The notes beneath the pieces were generated by a model. It worked only from the letters and a program-made list of their open reading frames with translations. It searched no databases and was not told where the DNA came from. The position numbers and the translations under genes are program-made. Positions 27,578 to 34,981 of a stretch of 64,000 nucleotides of DNA are shown here, piece after piece; positions within the stretch are counted from its first letter, which is position 1, and each line of letters begins with the position of its first letter. This DNA comes from Microbacterium sp. MYb45 (lineage in GTDB: Bacteria > Actinomycetota > Actinomycetes > Actinomycetales > Microbacteriaceae): NCBI RefSeq assembly GCF_002979655.1, contig NZ_PCPG01000001.1:806001-870000 (forward strand). The letters are read 5' to 3'.

Positions 27578-28236
27578 CCACCGACTTCGATCTGGTCGTC
27601 CACATCCGTCACGTGCGGGGAGGCCCAAGCCGCGTTCGTCGCCTGGCGACGCTCCGCCCACGACCTCACCGTTCCCGTCAACGTGACCGTGCTGCCGTCG
27701 ACCGTCACGTGAATCCTCTCGGCATCGAGTTGCGCGTTCCGCGTGAGCGCATTCGAGATGCGCTCTTCGGTGTCCTCAGCGGAAGGGCGCTCCCGGAGCG
27801 TGATCATGCTGTTCACCGTGAACACACCGCGCAGATATTGCACCGCGCGCTTCGCAGCGACGCGCTGGAAATCCCAGTCGACCTCTCCGAGGAGGGTGAC
27901 ATCGTGCCCGCTGATCTCCGCCTTCACCGTATCCGGGACGTTCGACGACGACGCCAACGCCCGCTCGACTTCTTTCGCGATGTCGGTCTCGGTCACCGGC
28001 AACGCCGACCGCGGGTGCACCGTCAGGTCGTCGACGATCGCGCGCACGCCACGGACCCGGAGCGCTGCCTTCTTCGCTGCCAAGCGTTCCGCATAGCTTC
28101 CGACCTCGCCCGACAGCGTCACAGTCCCCGCTGCCACGGCGACACCGATGCCGGCGGCGTCCACGTCCGGTGTCCATTCGAGTTCATCGCTCACGAGGAG
28201 CTTCAGGTCCATATCTCTGTCTGTCTCAAGGGCCAT
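27571..28236 (-). CDS. Triple BON-domain protein, paralogue of the one at 23677
   Basis: The 221-aa protein has three BON repeats marked by GTVTLSGEVGSYAERLAA, HDVTLLGEVDWDFQRVAA and STVTLTGTVRSWAERRQA. Both proteins share LEWTPDVDxAGIGVAV near the start and the NAAWASPHVT/EAAWASPHVT tail, so they arose by duplication. AAGGAAAG precedes the ATG at 28236. A box-like site lies 70 bases upstream on the minus strand. No export signal is seen. Confidence 0.9.
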   Translation of the reverse strand: MALETDRDMDLKLLVSDELEWTPDVDAAGIGVAVAAGTVTLSGEVGSYAERLAAKKAALRVRGVRAIVDDLTVHPRSALPVTETDIAKEVERALASSSNVPDTVKAEISGHDVTLLGEVDWDFQRVAAKRAVQYLRGVFTVNSMITLRERPSAEDTEERISNALTRNAQLDAERIHVTVDGSTVTLTGTVRSWAERRQATNAAWASPHVTDVDDQIEVGGY

Positions 28237-28306
28237 GGCCTTTCCTTCCGTTCGGTGTGTAGTCGCTGCACACCGTCAGGGTCTTCCCCCGGATCGATGG
28301 AGAGCA

Positions 28307-28320
28307 GAGTCGTTGGTCCC
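28307..28320 (-). promoter_or_regulatory. Dormancy-type box upstream of the second BON gene
   Basis: The minus strand reads GGGACCAACGACTC, differing from the consensus only in the two central T positions. It is 70 bases upstream of the BON start at 28236. Confidence 0.6.
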
Positions 28321-28341
28321 ACGGCCCAGCGCTCCCTCGAT

Positions 28342-28355
28342 ATGACCTTCGTCCC
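28342..28355 (+). promoter_or_regulatory. Dormancy-type box upstream of the USP at 28390
   Basis: ATGACCTTCGTCCC keeps the core GACCTTCG and the CCC end. It is 34 bases before the start at 28390, exactly the spacing seen for the paralogous USP at 22447. Confidence 0.55.
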
Positions 28356-28389
28356 GAGGGCGACGGTCCGTACAAGCGATCGTGGCCGT

Positions 28390-28860
28390 ATGGAGAACAC
28401 ACAGACCGACCGGATCGTCGTCGGCGTCGATGGATCCGTCTCGTCCATCGACGCATTGCGCTACGCCGCGCGCATCGCCGCAGCGCTGCACACACCGTTG
28501 GAGGCCGTGACGACGTGGACCGCACCGCCCATCGATCCCTATCTGGCCATCGAATGGTCGCCGGAGAACGACGCCGAAGAGGTCCTCGACGAGAGCATCC
28601 GCGAAGCGTTCGGAGAGAGCCCGCCTGACGGCTTGATGCGTCGGACGCTGCTCGGTTCTGCGGCGCGCACCCTCATCGGACTGAGCGAGAACTGCAGCAT
28701 GCTCGTTCTCGGCAGCCGCGGGCACGGCGGGTTCGTCGGAATGCTCCTGGGATCCGTCAGCGCCGCCTGCGCGGAACATGCGCACTGTCCCGTTCTCATC
28801 GTCCATGCACGCCAGGGCATCACGCCCACGGACGCCCGCCGCAACTCGGCCGACGTCTGA
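28390..28860 (+). CDS. Universal stress protein, single UspA domain
   Basis: The 156-aa protein has VVGVDGSVSS and the ATP-binding run GSRGHGGFVGMLLGSVS, so nucleotide binding should be intact. It pairs with the paralogue at 22447 in sequence and in promoter spacing. It is divergent from the BON gene at 27571, with two regulatory boxes between them, and 72 bases upstream of the P-type ATPase gene on the same strand. Confidence 0.93.
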   Translation: MENTQTDRIVVGVDGSVSSIDALRYAARIAAALHTPLEAVTTWTAPPIDPYLAIEWSPENDAEEVLDESIREAFGESPPDGLMRRTLLGSAARTLIGLSENCSMLVLGSRGHGGFVGMLLGSVSAACAEHAHCPVLIVHARQGITPTDARRNSADV

Positions 28861-28932
28861 CGCGTCTCGCGCTGCATCCGCGAGTCGTTCCGCCGCGGTG
28901 GACGTGCGCACCGATACGCGGGAAGCTGGGGC

Positions 28933-30843
28933 ATGAGGTTTCTCCGCGTGCTCTGGCGATATCCGGCGATCACGACGACCGTCCTCGTGTTCGTGAGCGT
29001 GCTGGTCCTCAACGCGGTCGATGCCCCGGCCCTCGGACGTTGGGTCGCCACCGGTTACGTGGCGGTGTTCGTCGTCTGGACCCTCGTCGGAATGGTGCGC
29101 GACGTACTCCGCGGCCATGTCGGCCTCGACATCCTGGCGGTGGTCGCGATGGTGGCGACGCTGGCCGTCGGCGAGTACATCGCCTCGCTCATCATCGTGC
29201 TCATGCTCTCCGGCGGAGAGGCCCTCGAGGACTTCGCCGGCCGTCGAGCGAAGCGTGACCTCTCGGCTCTGCTGGATCGGTCTCCGCGCATCGCACACGT
29301 GCTCGTGCACGCGGAGTCCGCGGAGTCGGATGAGGTCAGGGATGTGCCCGTCGACGAGGTCGCCGTCGGCGCCATACTCCTCGTGCGCCCGTCCGAGATC
29401 GTCCCGGTCGACGGCGAGCTCCTCACGTCATCAGGCACGTTCGATGAGTCTTCGTTGACCGGTGAGAGCATGCCCGTGTCACGTGAATCCGGAGACGAGG
29501 TGCTGTCCGGGTCCATCAACGGAAGCCGTGCCGTGCGGATCCGGGCCGTCCGCAGCAGCGCGGACAGCCAGTATCAGCAGATCGTGGCGCTCGTGCACGC
29601 CGCGGAAGACTCCCACGCGCCGGTGGTCCGCCTGGCCGACCGCTTCGCGATTCCATTCACCGCGGTGTCACTCGTCCTGGCAGGGACGGCCTGGGCCGTA
29701 TCGGGCGAGGCATCCCGATTCGCCGAAGTCCTCGTGCTCGCGACTCCCTGCCCGCTCCTGATCGCTGCCCCGGTCGCGTTCCTCGGCGGCCTCTCGCGTG
29801 CGGCGAAGACAGGCGTGATCATGAAGGGAGGGGCCGTCATCGAGCTGATCGCCCGTGTGCGGTCGGCCGCGTTCGACAAGACGGGCACGCTCACTCAGGG
29901 CCGACCGGAGCTCGTCGACGTCCGGCCCGCGAACGGCTTCGGCGCGAATGAGGTCCTGCAGCTCGCCGCCTCGGCGGAACAGTACTCGACGCACGTGCTC
30001 GCCGAGGGGATCCGCCGCGCAGCAGAGGCGCGCGGAATCACGCTCCTCGGCGCCGCCGAAGCTCGCGAGGAGGCCACGAACGGTGTCGTCGCCGAGATCG
30101 ACGGAAGAGACGTGGTGGTGGGCAAGCCCGCTTACGTGGCGGCTCTCGCGCCCGACACTGCGCGGGCGACGCTCGAGCTGAGCCAGGCCGCAGCATACGT
30201 CGCGGTCGACGGTCGCTTCGCCGGGGTGCTCGTCCTCGCCGACCATCCGCGGCCCGAAGCAGCGGCTGTCATCGCGTGGCTGCGCACACACGAGGTGGAT
30301 CGCATCGTCATGCTCACGGGCGATGTCGGCCCGACGGCGGAGTCGGTGGCTCATCAGGTGGGCATCTCCGAGGTCCACGCTGAACTGCTGCCGCCCGAGA
30401 AGGTCGCTCTCGCCGCTGAGCTGCAACCGCGCCCGGTCATGATGGTCGGCGACGGCGTCAACGACGCACCCGTCCTGGCCGCCGCGGACATCGGCGTCGC
30501 CATGGGAGCCAAGGGCGCGACGGCAGCTGGCGATGCCGCCGACGTCGTGATCCTCGTCGATTCGCTGGCGAAGCTCGTCGACGCCGTCTCGATCGGTCGT
30601 CACACGCTGCGGGTCGCTCTCACCGCGATCTGGATCGGCATCGGGTTGAGCATCGGACTCATGATCGTCGCGATGACCGGGCTCATCCCCGCTGTCGTCG
30701 GGGCGCTCGTCCAGGAACTCGTCGACCTCGCGACCATCCTGTACGCGCTCCGCGCGCTGGGCGGCCCCAGGACAGTGCTCCCGGCCGCCTCCGTCTCCCC
30801 CGCACGGGCGCCGAACAGCGCGACGATTCACCTCAACGGATGA
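28933..30843 (+). CDS. Heavy-metal P1B-type ATPase with TPC metal motif
   Basis: The 636-aa membrane pump has actuator loop TGES (SSLTGESMPVS), phosphorylation site Asp315 in DKTGTLTQ and hinge GDGVNDAPVLAAA. The transmembrane metal motif reads Thr271-Pro-Cys273 instead of CPC, and the HP signature is STHVLAEG with Val for Pro. There is no N-terminal HMA domain; the first helices begin at residue 8. These features fit a divergent metal exporter, but the metal cannot be assigned. DosR regulons of mycobacteria also contain P-type ATPases; the only nearby box-like site here is weak, so membership is uncertain. Confidence 0.92.
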   Translation: MRFLRVLWRYPAITTTVLVFVSVLVLNAVDAPALGRWVATGYVAVFVVWTLVGMVRDVLRGHVGLDILAVVAMVATLAVGEYIASLIIVLMLSGGEALEDFAGRRAKRDLSALLDRSPRIAHVLVHAESAESDEVRDVPVDEVAVGAILLVRPSEIVPVDGELLTSSGTFDESSLTGESMPVSRESGDEVLSGSINGSRAVRIRAVRSSADSQYQQIVALVHAAEDSHAPVVRLADRFAIPFTAVSLVLAGTAWAVSGEASRFAEVLVLATPCPLLIAAPVAFLGGLSRAAKTGVIMKGGAVIELIARVRSAAFDKTGTLTQGRPELVDVRPANGFGANEVLQLAASAEQYSTHVLAEGIRRAAEARGITLLGAAEAREEATNGVVAEIDGRDVVVGKPAYVAALAPDTARATLELSQAAAYVAVDGRFAGVLVLADHPRPEAAAVIAWLRTHEVDRIVMLTGDVGPTAESVAHQVGISEVHAELLPPEKVALAAELQPRPVMMVGDGVNDAPVLAAADIGVAMGAKGATAAGDAADVVILVDSLAKLVDAVSIGRHTLRVALTAIWIGIGLSIGLMIVAMTGLIPAVVGALVQELVDLATILYALRALGGPRTVLPAASVSPARAPNSATIHLNG

Positions 30844-31005
30844 CGTGAGACGCGGACTCCCGGCTCACTGGTCGAACGCGAATCCTGCCCATTCTTCGGT
30901 GGGTGGGGGCACAGTCCAGGAGACGCGGTGACAGCACCGTGGCGATTCCAGGACGATCGGTCGAAGCCGCCGGTGACGTCGCGGAGGTCATGCCAGACTG
31001 GAACC

Positions 31006-31611
31006 GTGACCGAGTCCAGGAAGCCAGCCGTCGTCCGCGGCTTCGCTGCCTCGTCACTCGCGATCTTCATCGCACTGGCCGGTCACGTCTCCGGCGGAGG
31101 GCAGATGCCCGGTGCCGTCGGTATCCTCGTCCCCTGGGTCTTCTCGTTCATGATCAGCGTGCTGCTCGCGGGCCGCTCGTTGTCGCTGATCCGCCTCGGC
31201 ATCTCCGTCGCCGCGAGTCAGTTCCTGTTCCATGTGCTCTTCGTCCTCGGCACGGTCACCCCGTCCGGCGTCTCGACGCCGCACGTGCACGGCACACCCC
31301 TCGTGCTGCCGGCGGTGAACGGCATCCCCGAAGTCGCCACCGCTGACGCCTCGATGTGGCTCGGGCACGCGCTCGCCGGTCTGCTGACCGTGGCCGCGCT
31401 GTACCGCGGCGAACGCCTGCTGCTCGCGCTGCGCGACCTCGCGGTCCAGCTGGTGCGGTGGGTACGACGTCGTGCCGATCAGTTGCTGACTCTTCCGGCT
31501 CTTCGCGTCGCCCACCGACTCCACGGCCGGTTCGATGTCGCGCACGCATCCGATCTGGTTCTCCTCGCGACTCTGCGCGGCCGAGCCCCACCTCTCACCG
31601 CGGCGATCTGA
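31006..31611 (+). CDS. Polytopic membrane protein upstream of copC
   Basis: The 201-aa protein has about four hydrophobic segments (roughly 10-30, 36-52, 60-82 and 118-135) and a His-rich loop TPHVHGTPLVLP that could bind metal. GTG 31006 is chosen because the first helix starts soon after; an earlier ATG at 30928 would add a non-membrane, low-quality segment. It stands at the head of the copC - PCu(A)C - DyP gene run, 119 bases before copC. I do not recognise a named family; a part in copper handling is inferred from position and the His loop. Confidence 0.75.
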   Translation: MTESRKPAVVRGFAASSLAIFIALAGHVSGGGQMPGAVGILVPWVFSFMISVLLAGRSLSLIRLGISVAASQFLFHVLFVLGTVTPSGVSTPHVHGTPLVLPAVNGIPEVATADASMWLGHALAGLLTVAALYRGERLLLALRDLAVQLVRWVRRRADQLLTLPALRVAHRLHGRFDVAHASDLVLLATLRGRAPPLTAAI

Positions 31612-31730
31612 TCCGCATCCTCGGCCGGTCCCGGCCGAGTGTTGTGTCCCGCCGCGCGCATTCGATGCGCGCGGGCTCTGAACGCATGCACGCTCGTCGC
31701 TCCGGCGACGTCCGATGAGAGGCCATTCCC

Positions 31731-32348
31731 ATGTCCCCTGTCCGCAGGATCGCGGCCGGGCTGGCGTTGGCGACGATCGCGACCCTCGCGATCGCGACGC
31801 CCGCGTCCGCCCACGACCAGCTGATCTCCAGCACACCCGCTGCCGACGAACGATTGACGACCCCGCCGGAGGACATCACGATGACGTTCTCGGGCGAGCT
31901 CCTCGTGCTCGATGAGTCTCTGACCGGGGCCGTCGTCCTGGTCGTCGATGCTTCGGGCGAGGACTGGGTCGCCGGCGACGTCACAGTGGCCGGACGCACG
32001 GTCACCGCGTCGCTCGCACCCGGGCTGCCGACCGGCGGCTACCAGGTGCGTTGGCAGGTCGTCTCGGAAGACGGTCACCCCATCGCGGGGGTCATCCCCT
32101 TCACCGTGGGAGACGCCGATCCGATGGCACAGACATCAGACACCGGCGATGCGACGGCCGCGACCGCGGACGCGTCGGAGCAGACGGATCAGAACGCAGA
32201 ATCGGGCGGCGCGCTCAGAGTGCTGCTCATCGGCGCGGGCGGGGCGGCCACAGCGGTCCTGATCCTCGTGCTCATTCGATTCCTCCGCCGTCCTCGGACG
32301 GCAGCCGCACCGCCGGAGACCGGCGGCCGTGCGGCAGATGACCTGTGA
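31731..32348 (+). CDS. copC: CopC-domain copper-binding protein with C-terminal membrane anchor
   Basis: The 205-aa protein has a signal peptide ending in TPASAHD; cleavage before the His would leave the N-terminal His of CopC as copper ligand. It then has a CopC beta-barrel (LISSTPAADERLTTPP to DGHPIAGVIPFTVGD), an acidic Thr/Ala linker and a C-terminal helix followed by RRPR. It is therefore exported and anchored. The stop overlaps the next start (GTGA), so PCu(A)C is translationally coupled. Confidence 0.92.
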   Translation: MSPVRRIAAGLALATIATLAIATPASAHDQLISSTPAADERLTTPPEDITMTFSGELLVLDESLTGAVVLVVDASGEDWVAGDVTVAGRTVTASLAPGLPTGGYQVRWQVVSEDGHPIAGVIPFTVGDADPMAQTSDTGDATAATADASEQTDQNAESGGALRVLLIGAGGAATAVLILVLIRFLRRPRTAAAPPETGGRAADDL

Positions 32349-32893
32349 AAGGCACCATTGTGAACACCACCAGAAACCTCCCCCGTCTCGCGGCCGTGAT
32401 CGCGGTCTCGCTCCTCGCTCTGACCGGGTGCACTCCGGAGGCGGCACCGGTCGAGACCGAGAGCCGCCCCGCCGGTGACGTCGTCAGGATCGAAGACGCC
32501 TGGGTGAAGTCCGCCGACGAAGGCATGTCCGCCGCGTTCGGGACCCTCGTCAACACGGGCGACCACGATGCGACCGTGGTTTCCGTCACCTCTGCGGCCT
32601 CGACCATGCTCGAGTTGCACGAGACGGTCGAGAACGACGCCGGCGAGATGGTGATGCGCGAGATCGACGGCGGATTCGTGATCCCCGCCGGCGGGCAGCT
32701 CGCGCTGGAGCCGGGGGCGAACCACATCATGATGATGGACCTGACCGGCCCGCTCGCCGCGGGAACCGATATCTCCTTCACCCTCACGTTCGATGACGAC
32801 TCCACCTACGAGTTCACCGCCCCCGTGAAGGACTACTCGGGCGCGAACGAGAACTACGAGGGCGGCGACGAGCACGACGGTATGGATCACTGA
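32345..32893 (+). CDS. Copper chaperone PCu(A)C-type lipoprotein
   Basis: The 182-aa lipoprotein has a lipobox LTGC after a hydrophobic signal. The domain shows a Met/His copper set in LELHETVENDAGEMVMREI and NHIMMMDL, close to the H(M)x10Mx21HxM pattern. Such proteins deliver copper to cytochrome oxidase. The GTG start at 32345 overlaps the copC stop by four bases, and its own TGA shares one base with the DyP start. The operon resembles Streptomyces units in which copper chaperones sit with a DyP peroxidase. Confidence 0.93.
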   Translation: MKGTIVNTTRNLPRLAAVIAVSLLALTGCTPEAAPVETESRPAGDVVRIEDAWVKSADEGMSAAFGTLVNTGDHDATVVSVTSAASTMLELHETVENDAGEMVMREIDGGFVIPAGGQLALEPGANHIMMMDLTGPLAAGTDISFTLTFDDDSTYEFTAPVKDYSGANENYEGGDEHDGMDH

Positions 32894-34125
32894 TGACGGC
32901 GCCCGTTGAGGGCGCCCGCTCCCCCCGCACCGGGTCGACCCGGCGGCAGTTCCTCCTCGGAGGAGCTGTCGCCGGTGTCGGCGCGGTCGCGGCCGTCGGA
33001 GCGGACCTCGCCCTGAATCGACCGGACGCCACGCCGGAACCCGCATCCGTGCCGATGAACGGAGACGAGACCGTGCCGTTCTTCGGCGCCCATCAGGCCG
33101 GTATCGACACCGCTGCCCAGGCCCACGGCGTCTTCGTCGGCCTGGACCTCCACGACGATGTCGACCGAGATGCCCTCGCCCGACTCATGCGACTCCTGAC
33201 CGACGACGCGGCGCGCCTCACGCAAGGGCTCCCCGCCCTCGCCGACTCCGAGCCGGAACTCGCCTCGTCGCCGGCGCGCCTCACGATCACGTTCGGCGTC
33301 GGCCCGGGCTTCGTCGGGCGAGCGGGAGGTTCGACCCCCGCATGGCTCGCGCCCCTCCCCGCGTTCGGTGTGGATCGGCTGCGCCCGGAGTTCTCGGACG
33401 GCGACATCCTGCTGCAGATCGCCGGCGACGATCCCCTGACGGTGGCGCACGCCACGCGAATGCTGCTGAAGGACGCGCGCGGCTTCGCGAGCATCCGCTG
33501 GACCCAGCAGGGATTCCGTCGCGCCTATGGGACGGAGCGGCCCGGAACGACCATGCGCAATCTGTTCGGACAGGTGGACGGGACCACCAACCCGCAGCCC
33601 GGCACCGAGGACTTCGATCGCGTCGTGTGGATCGACGAGGGAGTGCTCGCCGGCGGCACCGGGATGGTGATCCGCAGAATCCGGATGGGCCTCGACAAGT
33701 GGGACCGCCTCGACCGGAGCGGACGCGATGCTTCGGTGGGCAGAACACTCGCCAACGGCGCCCCCCTCACAGGTCGCGAGGAGTTCGACGAACCAGATTT
33801 CGAGGCGAAGACCGCGATCGGCTTCCCGGTCATCCCGCAGTTCGCGCACATCCGGCGCGCCCGCGGCGAAGGGGCCGAGCGCATCTTCCGACGCGCGTAC
33901 AACTACGACGAGCGGCCGGCCGGTGCGGAGGTCTCGGAATCCGGGCTGCTGTTCGTCTCGTTCCAGGCCGACATCGAACGGCAGTTCATCCCGATGCAGC
34001 AGCGCCTCGACGAACTCGACCTCCTCAACGAATGGACGACCCCGATCGGGTCCGCCGTGTTCGCGATCCCGCCCGGCTGCACGGAGGGCGGGTTCATCGG
34101 GGACACGCTTTTGAGGGGACGATGA
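32893..34125 (+). CDS. efeB: Dyp-type haem peroxidase, Tat-exported (EfeB/DtpA-like)
   Basis: The 410-aa enzyme starts with a twin-arginine signal (STRRQFLLGGAVAG) and is exported folded. The family motif GxxDG is GQVDG with catalytic Asp229; the proximal His and Arg appear in the C-terminal half (HIRRARGEG, and FQADIERQFIPMQQRL typical of DyP). Deferrochelatase activity is possible, but the efeU/efeO partners are absent and copper genes precede it, so a DtpA-like role next to copper trafficking is more likely. It overlaps the PCu(A)C stop by one base. Confidence 0.92.
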   Translation: MTAPVEGARSPRTGSTRRQFLLGGAVAGVGAVAAVGADLALNRPDATPEPASVPMNGDETVPFFGAHQAGIDTAAQAHGVFVGLDLHDDVDRDALARLMRLLTDDAARLTQGLPALADSEPELASSPARLTITFGVGPGFVGRAGGSTPAWLAPLPAFGVDRLRPEFSDGDILLQIAGDDPLTVAHATRMLLKDARGFASIRWTQQGFRRAYGTERPGTTMRNLFGQVDGTTNPQPGTEDFDRVVWIDEGVLAGGTGMVIRRIRMGLDKWDRLDRSGRDASVGRTLANGAPLTGREEFDEPDFEAKTAIGFPVIPQFAHIRRARGEGAERIFRRAYNYDERPAGAEVSESGLLFVSFQADIERQFIPMQQRLDELDLLNEWTTPIGSAVFAIPPGCTEGGFIGDTLLRGR

Positions 34126-34319
34126 TCCGGGCGTGAACGGTGCGGACGCCTGGTTCCGGAGACCGAGTCGCCGGGATCAGGTGTCCGCCGGTACGCCCGT
34201 AGGGAGCGTGCACACCCGTCGGGAGAAGCGCCGTGCTACGGCCGCCGCCCAGGGAATCCGTCCGACAGGTGAACCGATCCGTCGAGGGCACGCCCGGGCA
34301 GCAGCTCCCGGGCACGAAA

Positions 34320-34343
34320 AAACCCCCGGAAGACCGGGGGTTT
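34320..34343 (-). terminator. Intrinsic terminator downstream of tRNA-Val(GAC)
   Basis: AAACCCCCGG (34320-34329) pairs with CCGGGGGTTT (34334-34343) around AAGA. On the minus strand the stem is followed by a run of T, as in a factor-independent terminator for the tRNA transcript. It may also stop the DyP operon on the plus strand. The 194 bases between the DyP stop and this stem hold nothing else I recognise. Confidence 0.85.
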
Positions 34344-34348
34344 GTCTG

Positions 34349-34420
34349 TGCGCGATACTGGGATCGAACCAGTGACCTCTTCCGTGTCAGGGAAGCGCGC
34401 TACCGCTGCGCCAATCGCGC
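34349..34420 (-). tRNA. tRNA-Val (anticodon GAC)
   Basis: The cloverleaf is complete: acceptor GCGCGAT/ATCGCGC, T arm ACTGG/CCAGT with loop TTCGATC, anticodon loop carrying GAC between CTTCC and GGAAG. The discriminator is A and CCA is not encoded. Confidence 0.95.
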
Positions 34421-34447
34421 CCGTTGGGGCTATTCAGTTTTACCGTG

Positions 34448-34518
34448 AGGTGGCGACGGGATTCGAACCCGTGTAAACGGCTTTGCAGGCCGGTGCCTAG
34501 CCGCTCGGCCACGCCACC
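34448..34518 (-). tRNA. tRNA-Cys (anticodon GCA)
   Basis: Acceptor GGTGGCG/CGCCACC, discriminator U as expected for tRNA-Cys, anticodon GCA between CGGC and GCCG pairs, and T loop TTCGAAT. CCA is not encoded. It is transcribed with the neighbouring minus-strand tRNA genes. Confidence 0.94.
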
Positions 34519-34572
34519 GTGTGGATTGACCCCACGTGCGAAGAGTCTTCCGAAGAAGACCCTCTGCACTCG

Positions 34573-34645
34573 AGCGGATGACGAGACTCGAACTCGCGAC
34601 CCCAACCTTGGCAAGGTTGTGCGCTACCAACTGCGCTACATCCGC
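34573..34645 (-). tRNA. tRNA-Gly (anticodon GCC)
   Basis: Acceptor GCGGATG/CATCCGC, discriminator U, anticodon GCC within AACCTTGCCAAGGTT, and T loop TTCGAGT. CCA is not encoded. It is the first gene of the minus-strand Gly-Cys-Val tRNA run. Confidence 0.95.
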
Positions 34646-34796
34646 ATTTCGTTCCCGGTTGTCCCGGGCACTCATGAAACATTAGCCGAAGATTCCCCCT
34701 CCGCCAAACCCGCAGCGAATCTCGCGCGTGTCTCACAGAGTGGTCCGTACGGCCTCTGAGCGTCGGGTAGTATCGGTTGACGTACCCCACGGGTAT

Positions 34797-34872
34797 GGGC
34801 GATTGGCGCAGTTGGTAGCGCGCTTCCTTCACACGGAAGAGGTCATCGGTTCGAGTCCGGTATCGCCCACCA
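34797..34872 (+). tRNA. tRNA-Val (anticodon CAC), CCA encoded
   Basis: Acceptor GGGCGAT/ATCGCCC, anticodon CAC in CTTCCTTCACACGGAAG, T loop TTCGAGT, discriminator A and an encoded CCA. It faces away from the other three tRNA genes. The D and anticodon arms are almost the same as those of tRNA-Val(GAC), showing common descent. Confidence 0.95.
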
Positions 34873-34874
34873 GA

Positions 34875-34908
34875 GAAGCCCCGCACACCTCCCGGTGTGC
34901 GGGGCTTC
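34875..34908 (+). terminator. Strong intrinsic terminator after tRNA-Val(CAC)
   Basis: A 15-bp perfect stem (34875-34889 with 34894-34908) around TCCC begins three bases after the CCA end. GAAGCCCCGCACACC pairs with its complement. A bidirectional role is possible because the MFS gene converges from the right. Confidence 0.88.
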
Positions 34909-34981
34909 CGACATTCACAGCCCGGCGTCCCGCTTCCACTCCCCTCCCCGGACGCGGCCTCGCTGATGATCGCAGCGCGGA

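Noticed and set aside
28861..28932. Another dormancy-type box before the P-type ATPase
   Set aside because: The best candidate on the minus strand matches only about 10 of 14 positions and lies in the wrong orientation relative to the gene.
34349..34872. tRNA cluster as integration site of a mobile island
   Set aside because: No integrase, direct repeat of a tRNA end or composition change is seen nearby.
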